This document shows positions 1-6,673 of a stretch of 9,210 bases of DNA, piece by piece. Location: the NCBI GenBank assembly GCA_023399035.1, contig JAEWQX010000215.1, positions 1 to 9,210 on the forward strand, given 5' to 3'. The position numbers were made by a program, and so were the translations under genes. Position 1 is the stretch's first letter, and each line of letters starts with the position of its first letter. This DNA is from Bacillota bacterium (GTDB lineage: Bacteria > Bacillota > Clostridia > Clostridiales > Clostridiaceae). A model generated the notes under the pieces. That model made no database searches. It saw nothing but the letters and a program-made list of their open reading frames with translations, and was not told the DNA's origin.

Positions 1-183
1 TATATGATTTGCACGGAATTTATATAATATAGTTATGTTATATATGAATTAAATGCATAAAGAATAATATTAAGCATATAAGCTTCAGGAATAGCATGAA
101 CTATATGAACATAGGAAATAATGCCCAAGAAATATGTGTAATAAATAATTATATATATTTAAAATAACATTCATAGGCAGATA

Positions 184-226
184 AACAAAGACAGGTAGAA
201 ATATAAATGTTTCTGCCTGTCTTGTT
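184..226. terminator. Strong hairpin, probable terminator after the 49-residue peptide gene
   Basis: The arms 184-201 and 210-226 pair over about 17 bp, with one bulged A at 187 and one G-T pair, around an 8-base loop. The sequence following it is T-rich but has no clean T-run on either strand. On the minus strand it lies about 60 bases past the end of the 49-residue gene. On the plus strand it could end a gene lying left of the window. The direction is therefore uncertain. Confidence 0.6.
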
Positions 227-285
227 ATATGTAAGCTTATTATTTTTGAGAGAGAAGAAATCAAGCTTAATTACTCATGAAGTTA

Positions 286-435
286 TTATTTGTAAGTTGT
301 ATGACTTGATGGCTCATCTTCACCATAAGGACTTTTTGAATGAGCCTTATTATTCATATCTTCAGCATAGTTAGTAGAAGAAGGATTTGATGATGGTTTG
401 CTGCATCCACAGTCAGGATATTTCTTATTGCTCAT
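286..435 (-). CDS. Small hydrophilic peptide of unknown function, 49 residues
   Basis: An open frame of 49 codons starts at ATG (435-433), eight bases after a good ribosome binding site (GGAGGA, around 443-449 on the minus strand), and ends at TAA (288-286). The protein begins MSNKKYPDCGCSKPSSNPSS and ends in SSHTTYK. It is rich in Ser, Asn, Lys and Pro, has a single Cys-Gly-Cys near the N-terminus, and has no signal peptide or membrane segment. It lies just downstream of the exonuclease gene but beyond that gene's terminator, so it probably has its own promoter; a TTTACT / CATATA pair with about 17 bases between is a weak candidate. I do not recognise the family. The strong binding site and the following hairpin argue for a real gene. 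The Cys pair could bind metal or form a disulphide, but this is speculation. Confidence 0.6.
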   Translation of the reverse strand: MSNKKYPDCGCSKPSSNPSSTNYAEDMNNKAHSKSPYGEDEPSSHTTYK

Positions 436-514
436 AAAACATTCCTCCATTTATAAGTTATTTCAAAAATAGTTTATCCATATATGAAGAATAAATTCTT
501 TAAAGTAAATATAA

Positions 515-548
515 AAAATGATGGATATGAAAATCAATCCATCATTTT
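515..548 (-). terminator. Rho-independent terminator of the exonuclease gene
   Basis: A perfect 12-bp stem (537-548 with 515-526 on the minus strand) surrounds a 10-base loop and is followed on the minus strand by a T-rich tract (TTTTTTATATTT). The stem includes the TGA stop codon of the exonuclease gene (544-542), so gene end and terminator overlap. Confidence 0.85.
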
Positions 549-1399
549 AAAAACTGGTGAGTCTTGCCCATATTATAAGCTATTCTTATTATGCATTTCT
601 CTTCTTTAGTCATTTTTCTGTTGAACATCTTTTCAAACTGAGCAATAAGCTTTTCTGTATCAACTTTCAATGAAGGCTTTGAAGTCCTGCTGTAATTAGG
701 ATTAGAGTAAATGCTTGGCTGTATATGGTTTTTATATACTTTTCTGAATATATGAGCAGTGTATACTGCATCATTTATAGCATTATGAAAGTCGTGCTCT
801 ACAGGAATGTTCCAATACTCCACAGCAGTCTTTAAACCAATCCTGTTTCCTTTAGGTGTATTGAATTCCTTAGATGCCAAACTTTGTATATCCATATATC
901 TTTTAAGATTATTATTGCTGTTTAATTCATGGAAATGTATATTTCTCAGCAGTTGTTTTATATCGTCAAGTCCCCAGACACACATTACAAAATCATCATG
1001 TCCAATAAATTTCATAAATTCATTATAGACACATGGAAATAACTCCTTATCATTAAGCATATCAGTTGAAATACCTGTAAGTTCCTGTATGAAAGGATGA
1101 ATTTCTTTATATAGAGAAGGCTTAACATACTTATTAAATGTTGATATTATCTCTAGATTTTCATCCAGTTTAACAGCACCAATCTGTATTATTTCAAAAG
1201 GCATTTCCAGTGATCTGTTGACCTTGGAATCTTCAGTTTTTTTGGAATTTGATATATTTATCTTTTCAGCTGCATCACTTTGACACAAATTTATGTCTGC
1301 AGAATTGTCTTTTGATGATTCTTTAGGGGAATCGGAATTTTCTGTATTCTTTTTTGTGTACAGCTGATTAAATTCTAAGTCAAATACTATGTAATTCAT
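542..1399 (-). CDS. DEDDh-family 3'-5' exonuclease (ERI-1/KapD-like) with a disordered insertion
   Basis: This 285-residue protein carries the three exonuclease motifs of the DEDDh (RNase T / DnaQ) superfamily. Exo I is FDLEF with Asp7 and Glu9, Exo II is WGLDD with Asp146 (possibly Asp145), and Exo III is HNAIND with His205 and Asp210. These residues bind two divalent metals for stepwise removal of nucleotides from a 3' end. The EIIQIGAVKLD and ELTGI blocks match the ERI-1-like/KapD subgroup, whose substrates are RNA or DNA; the substrate here cannot be told. Residues about 13-66 are an unusual Ser/Lys/Asp/Asn-rich stretch inserted between Exo I and the next beta strand. After about residue 225 there is a 60-residue basic, partly helical tail. 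The ATG at 1399 is preceded at 13-16 bases by AAGGAT, a rather distant binding site. The gene is a single transcription unit with its own promoter and terminator. The family call is firm, the biological role unknown. Confidence 0.88.
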   Translation of the reverse strand: MNYIVFDLEFNQLYTKKNTENSDSPKESSKDNSADINLCQSDAAEKINISNSKKTEDSKVNRSLEMPFEIIQIGAVKLDENLEIISTFNKYVKPSLYKEIHPFIQELTGISTDMLNDKELFPCVYNEFMKFIGHDDFVMCVWGLDDIKQLLRNIHFHELNSNNNLKRYMDIQSLASKEFNTPKGNRIGLKTAVEYWNIPVEHDFHNAINDAVYTAHIFRKVYKNHIQPSIYSNPNYSRTSKPSLKVDTEKLIAQFEKMFNRKMTKEEKCIIRIAYNMGKTHQFLK

Positions 1400-1436
1400 A
1401 TTTATCTACCAATCCTTAATATTTAATCATTATATA

Positions 1437-1445
1437 ATTATACCA
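1437..1445 (-). promoter_or_regulatory. Extended -10 promoter for the exonuclease gene
   Basis: On the minus strand TGGTATAAT is a full extended -10 element (TGnTATAAT), 38 bases before the start codon, which gives a leader of about 30 bases. The best -35 match is TTGTAT, 18 bases upstream, and is weak, as is usual for extended -10 promoters. Confidence 0.6.
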
Positions 1446-1568
1446 TGAACTCTTTTATAAATACAAAATAACGTTACTTAATAGAATATGAATTGTTAAA
1501 TAGTAATATATCAAAAAATTATTAATAGATTATACACATATTTTACCCATTATTGTGAATTCACATAC

Positions 1569-2291
1569 CTATGAGTTAAGATACTTGTGAATCATAAGTT
1601 CAAAAGTTTCAATACAATAGGCAAAGAATGGATTTGGATAATAGTTATCGTTATCCAATTTTTCGCAGTCAGGAATTATAAAGCATATATCAGAATTCTT
1701 TGAAAGAGTACTTTCAGAGTTTCCTGTGAAAGAAATTATCTTTAAGTTTCTTTCCTTTGCATACATACATGAATTTACACAGTGCTTTCCTTCTCCAGAC
1801 TTAGATATGAGTATGACAGAGTTCATTGCTTCTGCATGATTATCTAATAGGATATCAAGATCTATAAAAGTAGACATGATGATTCTCTTGCCAAGAACAA
1901 GGAGTTTCATATAAATATATTTTGAAACTATTTCAGAAAAACCTTCACCTGAAATGAGGATATTCCCATCCTTTATGCATTTTATAAAGTCTTCACATGC
2001 ACCTTCATAATTAGTGGTGAATATGTTTCGCTCTTTTATTCCTTCAAACAGATTATCAGAATTTTGTGAGGAAAGTTTGTTTTTTAACGAATATATCATT
2101 TCTACAAAACCGCTGTAGCCAAGCTTTTTTGCAAGACGTATTATTGTTGAAGGGGAAGTGAAGTTATCTTTGGCAATGGACCGTATACCTTTATTGATGC
2201 ATATATCAATATTTTCAATAAGATATGTTATTATTGTTTCTTCCACTGGTGTAAGTTTAGTTTCACCCAGAAATTTACTTAAATCAAGCAT
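1569..2291 (-). CDS. RpiR-family transcriptional regulator (HTH plus SIS), probable nag regulator
   Basis: This 240-residue protein has the two-domain RpiR layout at the normal family length or slightly short. Residues 1-77 form the N-terminal helix-turn-helix domain, with the recognition region around 36-59 (IRSIAKDNFTSPSTIIRLAK, then KLGY). Residues about 105-235 form a SIS phosphosugar-binding domain, with the binding loops near ISGEG (113-117) and ISKSGEG (162-168). No catalytic isomerase role is expected. RpiR proteins sense phosphosugars and control sugar catabolic genes. It is transcribed divergently from nagB-nagA, so a GlcNAc-6-P or GlcN-6-P-responsive control of those genes is the natural inference. 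The ATG at 2291 follows AGAGGT by 8 bases; the gene ends in TAG at 1571-1569. I see no convincing terminator between it and the exonuclease gene, so some read-through is possible. The family is clear, the effector and target are inferred. Confidence 0.85.
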   Translation of the reverse strand: MLDLSKFLGETKLTPVEETIITYLIENIDICINKGIRSIAKDNFTSPSTIIRLAKKLGYSGFVEMIYSLKNKLSSQNSDNLFEGIKERNIFTTNYEGACEDFIKCIKDGNILISGEGFSEIVSKYIYMKLLVLGKRIIMSTFIDLDILLDNHAEAMNSVILISKSGEGKHCVNSCMYAKERNLKIISFTGNSESTLSKNSDICFIIPDCEKLDNDNYYPNPFFAYCIETFELMIHKYLNS

Positions 2292-2430
2292 TGAAATTTA
2301 CCTCTTTTTTTATTTATTACTTGAGAATGATTAAAATTATAATGAAGCTATATTTTTTAATAATTATGGATACTTTGGATTTATGATTTCTAAGTGTAAT
2401 TACTCACCAAATTTTTAAGAAATATAGCAG

Positions 2431-2447
2431 TAGATTTATAAAATCTA
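2431..2447. promoter_or_regulatory. 17-bp palindrome, candidate operator of the RpiR-type regulator
   Basis: TAGATTT-ATA-AAATCTA is a perfect inverted repeat with 7-base arms. It overlaps the predicted transcription start of the leftward regulator gene (its -10 is at 2451-2456), the position expected for an autorepression site. That it binds the regulator is inferred. The AT-rich background makes chance palindromes more likely than usual. Confidence 0.4.
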
Positions 2448-2450
2448 AAC

Positions 2451-2477
2451 ATTATAGAATCACACAGCTTGTTTCAA
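2451..2477 (-). promoter_or_regulatory. Promoter driving the RpiR-type regulator gene
   Basis: On the minus strand TTGAAA (2477-2472) and a perfect TATAAT (2456-2451) are separated by 15 bases, or 16 if ATTGAA is taken as the -35. The spacer is short for a vegetative promoter, but both boxes are good. Transcription would start near 2444, giving a leader of about 150 bases that includes the 17-bp palindrome. Confidence 0.45.
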
Positions 2478-2481
2478 TTTT

Positions 2482-2514
2482 GATAACATGTTTCTTTATT
2501 CGATAACATATTTC
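2482..2514. repeat. Two 13-bp direct repeats in the nag divergent region, candidate operator
   Basis: GATAACATGTTTC (2482-2494) and GATAACATATTTC (2502-2514) match at 12 of 13 positions. Their starts are exactly 20 bp apart, about two helical turns, so two bound proteins would sit on the same face. A weaker copy (GATAATATGAATG) starts at 2553. They lie between the leftward promoter and nagB, fitting a shared regulatory site. The rest of the 2292-2620 gap is AT-rich leader and promoter sequence, with no gene. Confidence 0.45.
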
Positions 2515-2549
2515 GAGTTAATCAATATCTATTTATTATTAATATTTAG

Positions 2550-2571
2550 TGTGATAATATGAATGTATAAA
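2550..2571 (+). promoter_or_regulatory. Candidate -10 region for nagB-nagA
   Basis: TGTGATAAT (2550-2558) is an extended -10-like element, and TGTATAAA starting at 2564 is a second option. Neither has a good -35. TTTACA at 2575-2580 resembles a -35, but the only good -10 after it (TATACT, 2590-2595) is just 9 bases away. The promoter must lie between the direct repeats and 2600, but its exact place is unclear. Confidence 0.3.
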
Positions 2572-2620
2572 AGGTTTACATTTTTATTATATACTATTTA
2601 GAGGAAAGAAGGAATAAGAA

Positions 2621-3376
2621 ATGAAGATTATTATTGCAGATGATTATAATGCTATGAGCAGAATTGCTGCTCTAGAGATAAAAAATCTTATTGATAAAAA
2701 GCATAATCCAGTTATAGGGCTAGCTACTGGCAGCACTCATATAGGAACATATGAAGAACTCATAAGGATGAACAAAAATAAAGAAATAGATTTTTCAGGA
2801 GTCAAGACAATAAATTTAGATGAATATATAGGACTTGATGGAAGCAACAATCAGAGCTATAGGTATTTTATGAATGAAAAATTATTCAATCATATAAATA
2901 TAAATAAGAAAAATACATTTGTACCTGATGGCGCAGCAGATGATATCATGGAAGAAGCAAAAAATTATGACAAGATGATAGATGGATTGGGTGGAATCGA
3001 TCTTCAGATTTTAGGAATTGGAAATAATGGACATGTGGCATTCAATGAACCGGATGATTATTTAAATGTTGGAACACATGTGACAAGACTTACACAAAAT
3101 ACAATAGAAGCAAATGCAAGATTTTTTGATTCAATGGATGATGTGCCTAAAGAAGCAATCACAATGGGACTTGGCCAGATTATGAAAGCCAGAAAAATAA
3201 TACTTTTAGCAAATGGAATAAACAAAGCAGAAGCTGTCAAAGGACTTTTATCAGGAAAGATTACAACAGATAATCCTGCAACACTTCTTCAGCTTCATAG
3301 AGATGTAACACTGATAATAGACAGAGAAATAGCAGACTCAATAGAAGAAACACATTCTTATAAATCTGCAGTTTAA
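2621..3376 (+). CDS. nagB: Glucosamine-6-phosphate deaminase
   Basis: NagB converts glucosamine-6-phosphate and water to fructose-6-phosphate and ammonia, the last step feeding amino sugars into glycolysis in the cytosol. The 251-residue protein has the family signatures: the phosphate loop GLATGSTHIGTYEEL (33-47), the active-site NLDEYIGL (65-72) with Asp67, the GIGNNGHVAFNEP block (132-144) with His138 and Glu143, and the lid-region NPATLLQLH (218-226). Residue 136 is Asn where the hexameric E. coli enzyme has Asp in NDGH. Together with the short length (about 15 residues less than E. coli NagB) this points to the short Firmicute class typified by B. subtilis NagB. The ATG is preceded by GAGGAAAGAAGGAATAAG, with the GAAGG part about 10 bases away. 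It is first in the nagB-nagA unit, divergent from the RpiR-type regulator. Very high confidence on function. Confidence 0.95.
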   Translation: MKIIIADDYNAMSRIAALEIKNLIDKKHNPVIGLATGSTHIGTYEELIRMNKNKEIDFSGVKTINLDEYIGLDGSNNQSYRYFMNEKLFNHININKKNTFVPDGAADDIMEEAKNYDKMIDGLGGIDLQILGIGNNGHVAFNEPDDYLNVGTHVTRLTQNTIEANARFFDSMDDVPKEAITMGLGQIMKARKIILLANGINKAEAVKGLLSGKITTDNPATLLQLHRDVTLIIDREIADSIEETHSYKSAV

Positions 3377-3432
3377 GTAGACATGTGCTCTCAAAAATAT
3401 TAATATTGTATAGAAATGATAAAAATGAGTGA

Positions 3433-3438
3433 TATAAT
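3433..3438 (+). promoter_or_regulatory. Possible internal promoter for nagA
   Basis: The 101-base gap between nagB and nagA contains TGATATAAT (3430-3438), a full extended -10, about 40 bases before the nagA start. No clear -35 is present. A 15-base AT-rich palindrome (GAAAATTTAATTTTC, 3441-3455) follows it. No terminator separates the genes, so nagA is also expected on the nagB transcript. Confidence 0.35.
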
Positions 3439-3477
3439 TTGAAAATTTAATTTTCTGATTAAAAAGGAGATATGAAA

Positions 3478-4620
3478 ATGATAATTAAAAACTGCCGTAT
3501 TATTTATAAGGACAGGATTGAGCAGGGATGTGTAAGTATTAATGAGGGCAGGATTGAAAAAATTAATCCTGAATTCCATGATGATGAAAATATACTTGAT
3601 GCACATGGGTTATATCTTTCACCAGGATTTATAGATGTACATATTCATGGTGCAGGAGGATATGACACTATGGATGGAACTGAAGAAGCAATAAACACAA
3701 TATCAAAGGTCATAGCTGAACATGGAACAACATCATTCCTGCCTACGACGATGACAGTTTCAATTGAAGAAGTAAATAAATCAATGAAGGTAATAAAAAA
3801 GCTTAAGGATGAAGGTTCAGAAGGTGCAAATGTTCTTGGTGCACATCTTGAAGGGCCCTTTGTAAGCCCTCATGCTATAGGAGCACAGAATCCAAAGCAT
3901 TTGCTGGCTCCATCAATAGAAGCTTATGAAAAAATGGTTGAAGGCTGTGAAGATGCGGTAGTTTCAATAACTTTAGCGCCAGAAGCAGAAGGAGCACAGG
4001 AATTCATTGAAAATATTTCAAAAAGAGGAGTAGTATGCAGTGCCGGCCACACTAAAGCATGCTATGATGAAATGATGAAGTCAATAGAATGGGGAATATC
4101 ACATTCTACACATCTTTACAATGCAATGACACCGTTTACTCACAGGGAGCCGGGAGCTGTAGGAGCTATATTTGACAGCAGTATTACTACTGAAACAATA
4201 TGTGATGGAATCCACATTTCATATCCAGCTTTAAGGATAGCATACAAACAGAAGACTACTGATAAGGTAATGCTGGTGAGCGATTCTATGATGGCATGCT
4301 GCATGAAAGATGGAAATTATTCTTTAGGAGGGCAGGATGTAATAGTTAGTGAAGGCGCAGCAAGACTTAAAAATGGATCACTTGCAGGTTCAGTGCTTAC
4401 TATAGACAAGGCTGTTAAGAATGTGTACAAGAACTGTGACATTCCATTGCATGAAGCAGTAAAGATGGCATCCTATAATGGAGCAAAACACTGTGGAGTA
4501 CATGATAGAAAGGGACTTATTGAAGAAGGCTATGATGCAGATATTCTTTTATTCGATGATGATATAAACATCAGAAAGGTATTTATAAATGGAGAAGAAA
4601 TCTACAGCAATATGCAGTAA
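3478..4620 (+). CDS. nagA: N-acetylglucosamine-6-phosphate deacetylase
   Basis: NagA hydrolyses GlcNAc-6-phosphate to GlcN-6-phosphate and acetate, supplying the substrate of the preceding NagB. It belongs to the amidohydrolase superfamily (metal-dependent TIM barrel). Visible motifs, numbered from the start used here (380 residues, normal for the family): FIDVHIHGAGG with His55 and His57, the metal ligand Glu125 in HLEGPF, His191 in AGHT, His212 in STHLYNAM, and the catalytic Asp269 in VSDS. The C-terminal part returns to the small beta domain (GYDADILLFDDD). Two in-frame ATGs lie at 3472 and 3478. The AAGGAG site (3464-3469) is only 2 bases from the first but 8 from the second, so 3478 is chosen; the alternative adds Met-Lys. 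The gene is followed by a terminator, closing the nagB-nagA unit. Function is nearly certain. Confidence 0.95.
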   Translation: MIIKNCRIIYKDRIEQGCVSINEGRIEKINPEFHDDENILDAHGLYLSPGFIDVHIHGAGGYDTMDGTEEAINTISKVIAEHGTTSFLPTTMTVSIEEVNKSMKVIKKLKDEGSEGANVLGAHLEGPFVSPHAIGAQNPKHLLAPSIEAYEKMVEGCEDAVVSITLAPEAEGAQEFIENISKRGVVCSAGHTKACYDEMMKSIEWGISHSTHLYNAMTPFTHREPGAVGAIFDSSITTETICDGIHISYPALRIAYKQKTTDKVMLVSDSMMACCMKDGNYSLGGQDVIVSEGAARLKNGSLAGSVLTIDKAVKNVYKNCDIPLHEAVKMASYNGAKHCGVHDRKGLIEEGYDADILLFDDDINIRKVFINGEEIYSNMQ

Positions 4621-4668
4621 AGAAAGCATAACCTTATATGTAGTAAAACAAATTGAACTATATTATAA

Positions 4669-4708
4669 ACATCCAGTGTCATAGCTAAAATGACCTGGCT
4701 GTTTTTTT
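4669..4708 (+). terminator. Rho-independent terminator of nagB-nagA
   Basis: The arms 4669-4681 and 4691-4702 pair over 11 bp, with one T-C mismatch and one bulged T, around a 9-base loop. They are followed by seven T (4702-4708). It lies about 50 bases after the nagA stop. Confidence 0.85.
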
Positions 4709-4816
4709 ATGAATCGTCATGATATAAAATAGACATAAGCAGATATATAACCTGTCATAATAACTGCAGTAAAACAGTAATATTTATATTAAATATATTT
4801 AAGGAGAAAGGATAAC

Positions 4817-5800
4817 ATGAATATAGGAATAGCAGGTTCGGGAATGATAGTGCCAGATTTTTTAAAGGCAGCAGCAAAAGTGAGTGAAATAGAGGTAAAG
4901 GCAATATGCGGAAGAGAAAAAAGCAGAGAAAAGCTTGAATGGATTTCCTCAGAATATAATATTGAAAAAATTTATTATGATTATGATGAAATGATAAATA
5001 GGGATAAAATAGAAACAATATATGTTGCAATGCCTAATAACATGCATTATGAATATGCAAAGGCAGCATTGAATGGAGGAAAGAATGTAATACTTGAGAA
5101 ACCGTTTGCATCTAATCTTGGACAGGCAGAGGAGCTTGTAAAAATTGCACAAGAAAAGAGAGTATATTTATTTGAAGCAATAACAAATCAGTATTTCCCT
5201 AATTATTACAAGGTTAAGGAGTTAGTTTGTGAACTTGGTGATATAAAGATTGTAGAATTAAATTATTCACAGTATTCAAGCAGATATGATTCATTTAAAA
5301 TGGGAGAAGTGCTTCCTGTATTCAATCCAAAAATGTCTGGCGGTGCATTGATGGATTTAAATGTATATAATATATATTTTATTACTGGATTATTTGGCCA
5401 GCCAGATAAGATTCATTACTATGCAAATGTGGAAAAGGACATCGATACATCAGGAATACTCATTATGGAGTATCCAAAATTCAAGTGTACTGCTATTGGT
5501 GCAAAAGACTGCAAAGCACCATTAAATATAAATATCCAGGGAGACAAGGGATATATAAACAGCAGCAGCCCTGCAAATGTTTTTTCAGAATTTACTTTTG
5601 CTAGGAATGACGGAAACTGCGAAGAATTCAGCTTAAATGAAGTAAAAGAGAGATTATATTATGAATTATGTGAATTTGTAAAAATGACAGAAGAAGATGA
5701 TTATGATAGAAATATTGAACAAATGAATCATTCATTAATGGGCATGAATATCCTAGATGAAGCCAGAAGACAGGCAGGTATAGAAATTCAGGGGCTTTAA
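4817..5800 (+). CDS. Gfo/Idh/MocA-family NAD(P)-dependent oxidoreductase, substrate unknown
   Basis: This 327-residue protein has the two-domain Gfo/Idh/MocA layout at the usual length. An N-terminal Rossmann fold (about 1-120) carries the nucleotide loop GIAGSGMI (4-11), strand-ending VAMPNNMHYEYAKAAL, and the hallmark EKP (94-96), whose Lys takes part in catalysis. The C-terminal alpha/beta domain (about 125-320) carries GGALMDLNVYNIY (175-187), corresponding to the family's G-G-x-L-x-D-x-G-x-[HY] active-site block. Here Asn182 replaces the usual Gly, and Tyr184 stands where many members have His. Such enzymes oxidise or reduce sugars, inositols, sugar acids or trans-dihydrodiols. The substrate cannot be read from sequence. 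The ATG follows AAGGAG (4801-4806) by 10 bases. It is separated from nagA by a terminator, so a link with amino sugars is only positional. The next gene follows after 71 bases without a visible terminator. Confidence 0.88.
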   Translation: MNIGIAGSGMIVPDFLKAAAKVSEIEVKAICGREKSREKLEWISSEYNIEKIYYDYDEMINRDKIETIYVAMPNNMHYEYAKAALNGGKNVILEKPFASNLGQAEELVKIAQEKRVYLFEAITNQYFPNYYKVKELVCELGDIKIVELNYSQYSSRYDSFKMGEVLPVFNPKMSGGALMDLNVYNIYFITGLFGQPDKIHYYANVEKDIDTSGILIMEYPKFKCTAIGAKDCKAPLNINIQGDKGYINSSSPANVFSEFTFARNDGNCEEFSLNEVKERLYYELCEFVKMTEEDDYDRNIEQMNHSLMGMNILDEARRQAGIEIQGL

Positions 5801-5871
5801 TGTTGAAATTTGCTGGAAATATGTTAGTATAGGTTGTGAATACAAAAATATAGCACTAAAGAGGAGAACAT

Positions 5872-6483
5872 ATGAAGAAAAAATTAGTTTTAGCACTTCT
5901 GCTTTCAGTATTCAGCATTCTTGTTGCATGCAATATTGATAATGAGCATGAAACAGGAATTTCAGATGAAATAAATAATATTACCATAAATCAGGAGGGA
6001 ACTTCTAATCAGGAAACTTCAGGTACACAATCTCAGTCAGAAGAAGATTCAGAAAGGGAAAGCAATACAGAAGCTTTAGATGAGGACAGTGAAACTAACA
6101 GCAGCAGTTCTGAAAAATTTGATATGAAAAATATTGATGTTGTAATAGAAGATGAAAGCTTTATAACGCAGATGGATGTTGTCTTCCAGAACATTGACAG
6201 CTATGTTGGCAAGACAATGAAAGTTGAAGGTTTTATAGGCGGCATTGATGGAAAGCGCTTCAAGGTGTTAAGATTGTATGATATGGCACATGAGGATCAT
6301 TCACATGAAATTACTGTAGGAGTAAATGCAGAATATGATGGTGAAATTCCAGCTGAAGATACCTGGGTTGAAATTGCAGGGGTAATAACAAAAGGCACAG
6401 TTGATGGCAGGGAACAGCCTGTCATAAAGGTGAAGAGACTTGAAAAGAAATTCACTCATGGTAAGGATAAAGTCTACAATTAA
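5872..6483 (+). CDS. Lipoprotein with Ser/Glu-rich linker and OB-like (DUF1980/YcgQ-like) C-terminal domain
   Basis: This 203-residue protein starts with a lipoprotein signal: MKKK, a hydrophobic core, and the lipobox LVAC with Cys20 as the predicted lipidated residue. It should be anchored on the outer face of the membrane. Residues 21-82 form an acidic, Ser/Glu/Thr-rich linker of low complexity. Residues about 85-192 are a compact all-beta domain: FITQMDVVFQNIDSYVGKTM, then KVEGFIG, FKVLRLYDM, TWVEIAGVI and QPVIKVKRLE. The order F..qmd.i..n...yiGKt..veGfi resembles the C-terminal domain of the TIGR03943/DUF1980 (YcgQ-like) proteins. That is my recognition from memory and not verified. Where I recall a Cys-Cys segment in those proteins, this one has a His cluster, HEDHSH (His140, His143, His145). 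The ATG follows GAGGAG (5861-5866) by 5 bases. I see no convincing promoter in the 71-base gap, so co-transcription with the oxidoreductase is possible. Export is confident, the role unknown. Confidence 0.75.
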   Translation: MKKKLVLALLLSVFSILVACNIDNEHETGISDEINNITINQEGTSNQETSGTQSQSEEDSERESNTEALDEDSETNSSSSEKFDMKNIDVVIEDESFITQMDVVFQNIDSYVGKTMKVEGFIGGIDGKRFKVLRLYDMAHEDHSHEITVGVNAEYDGEIPAEDTWVEIAGVITKGTVDGREQPVIKVKRLEKKFTHGKDKVYN

Positions 6484-6590
6484 TAAAAACTTCAGTAAGA
6501 TATATGGATAATAAATTATGAGCTTTAAAAAGGTCATGTTTAAGCATATTAATTACAGCAATAAAGGGAGATAAACATAGGAGAAACCAT

Positions 6591-6608
6591 ATGAAAAAAT
6601 CAATATAA
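6591..6608 (+). other. Five-codon ORF (MKKSI) with a good ribosome binding site, next to a terminator
   Basis: ATG at 6591 is preceded at 7 bases by AGGAG (6579-6583), with a second purine-rich GGGAG 15 bases before that. The frame reads Met-Lys-Lys-Ser-Ile and stops with TAA at 6606-6608, exactly where the terminator stem starts. The start region resembles that of the preceding lipoprotein gene (AGGAGAA..CATATGAA). It may be a leader peptide, a remnant of a deleted gene, or chance. Confidence 0.3.
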
Positions 6609-6652
6609 AAAAATGTCTTATGGAAAGTTTGACTTTCTATAAGGCATTTTTT
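6608..6652. terminator. Strong, symmetric rho-independent terminator before the kinase gene
   Basis: A 21-bp stem (6608-6628 with 6632-6652) with only two G-T pairs and a 3-base loop has A-runs on the left and T-runs on the right, so it could work in both directions. It isolates the kinase gene from the lipoprotein gene, whose stop is 125 bases upstream. The rest of 6484-6741 holds only the 5-codon ORF and the kinase promoter. Confidence 0.85.
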
Positions 6653-6673
6653 GATAAAATCTGATATATGAAG

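Noticed and set aside
96..167. 23-codon plus-strand ORF with a weak AGGA upstream
   Set aside because: Very short, composition typical of random AT-rich DNA, no promoter and no recognisable content.
807..1028. 73-codon plus-strand ORF
   Set aside because: It lies antisense inside the exonuclease gene, whose catalytic motifs are certain; no binding site or family resemblance.
1554..1565. Perfect palindrome TGTGAATTCACA just after the regulator gene
   Set aside because: It resembles CRP half-sites but has a 2-base instead of a 6-base centre, lies at a gene end and not at a promoter, and clostridia generally lack a classical CRP system. Probably chance.
2482..2514. Catabolite-repression (cre) site near nagB
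   Set aside because: No match to the TGWAANCGNTNWCA type consensus in the gap; the repeats are direct and lack the central CG.
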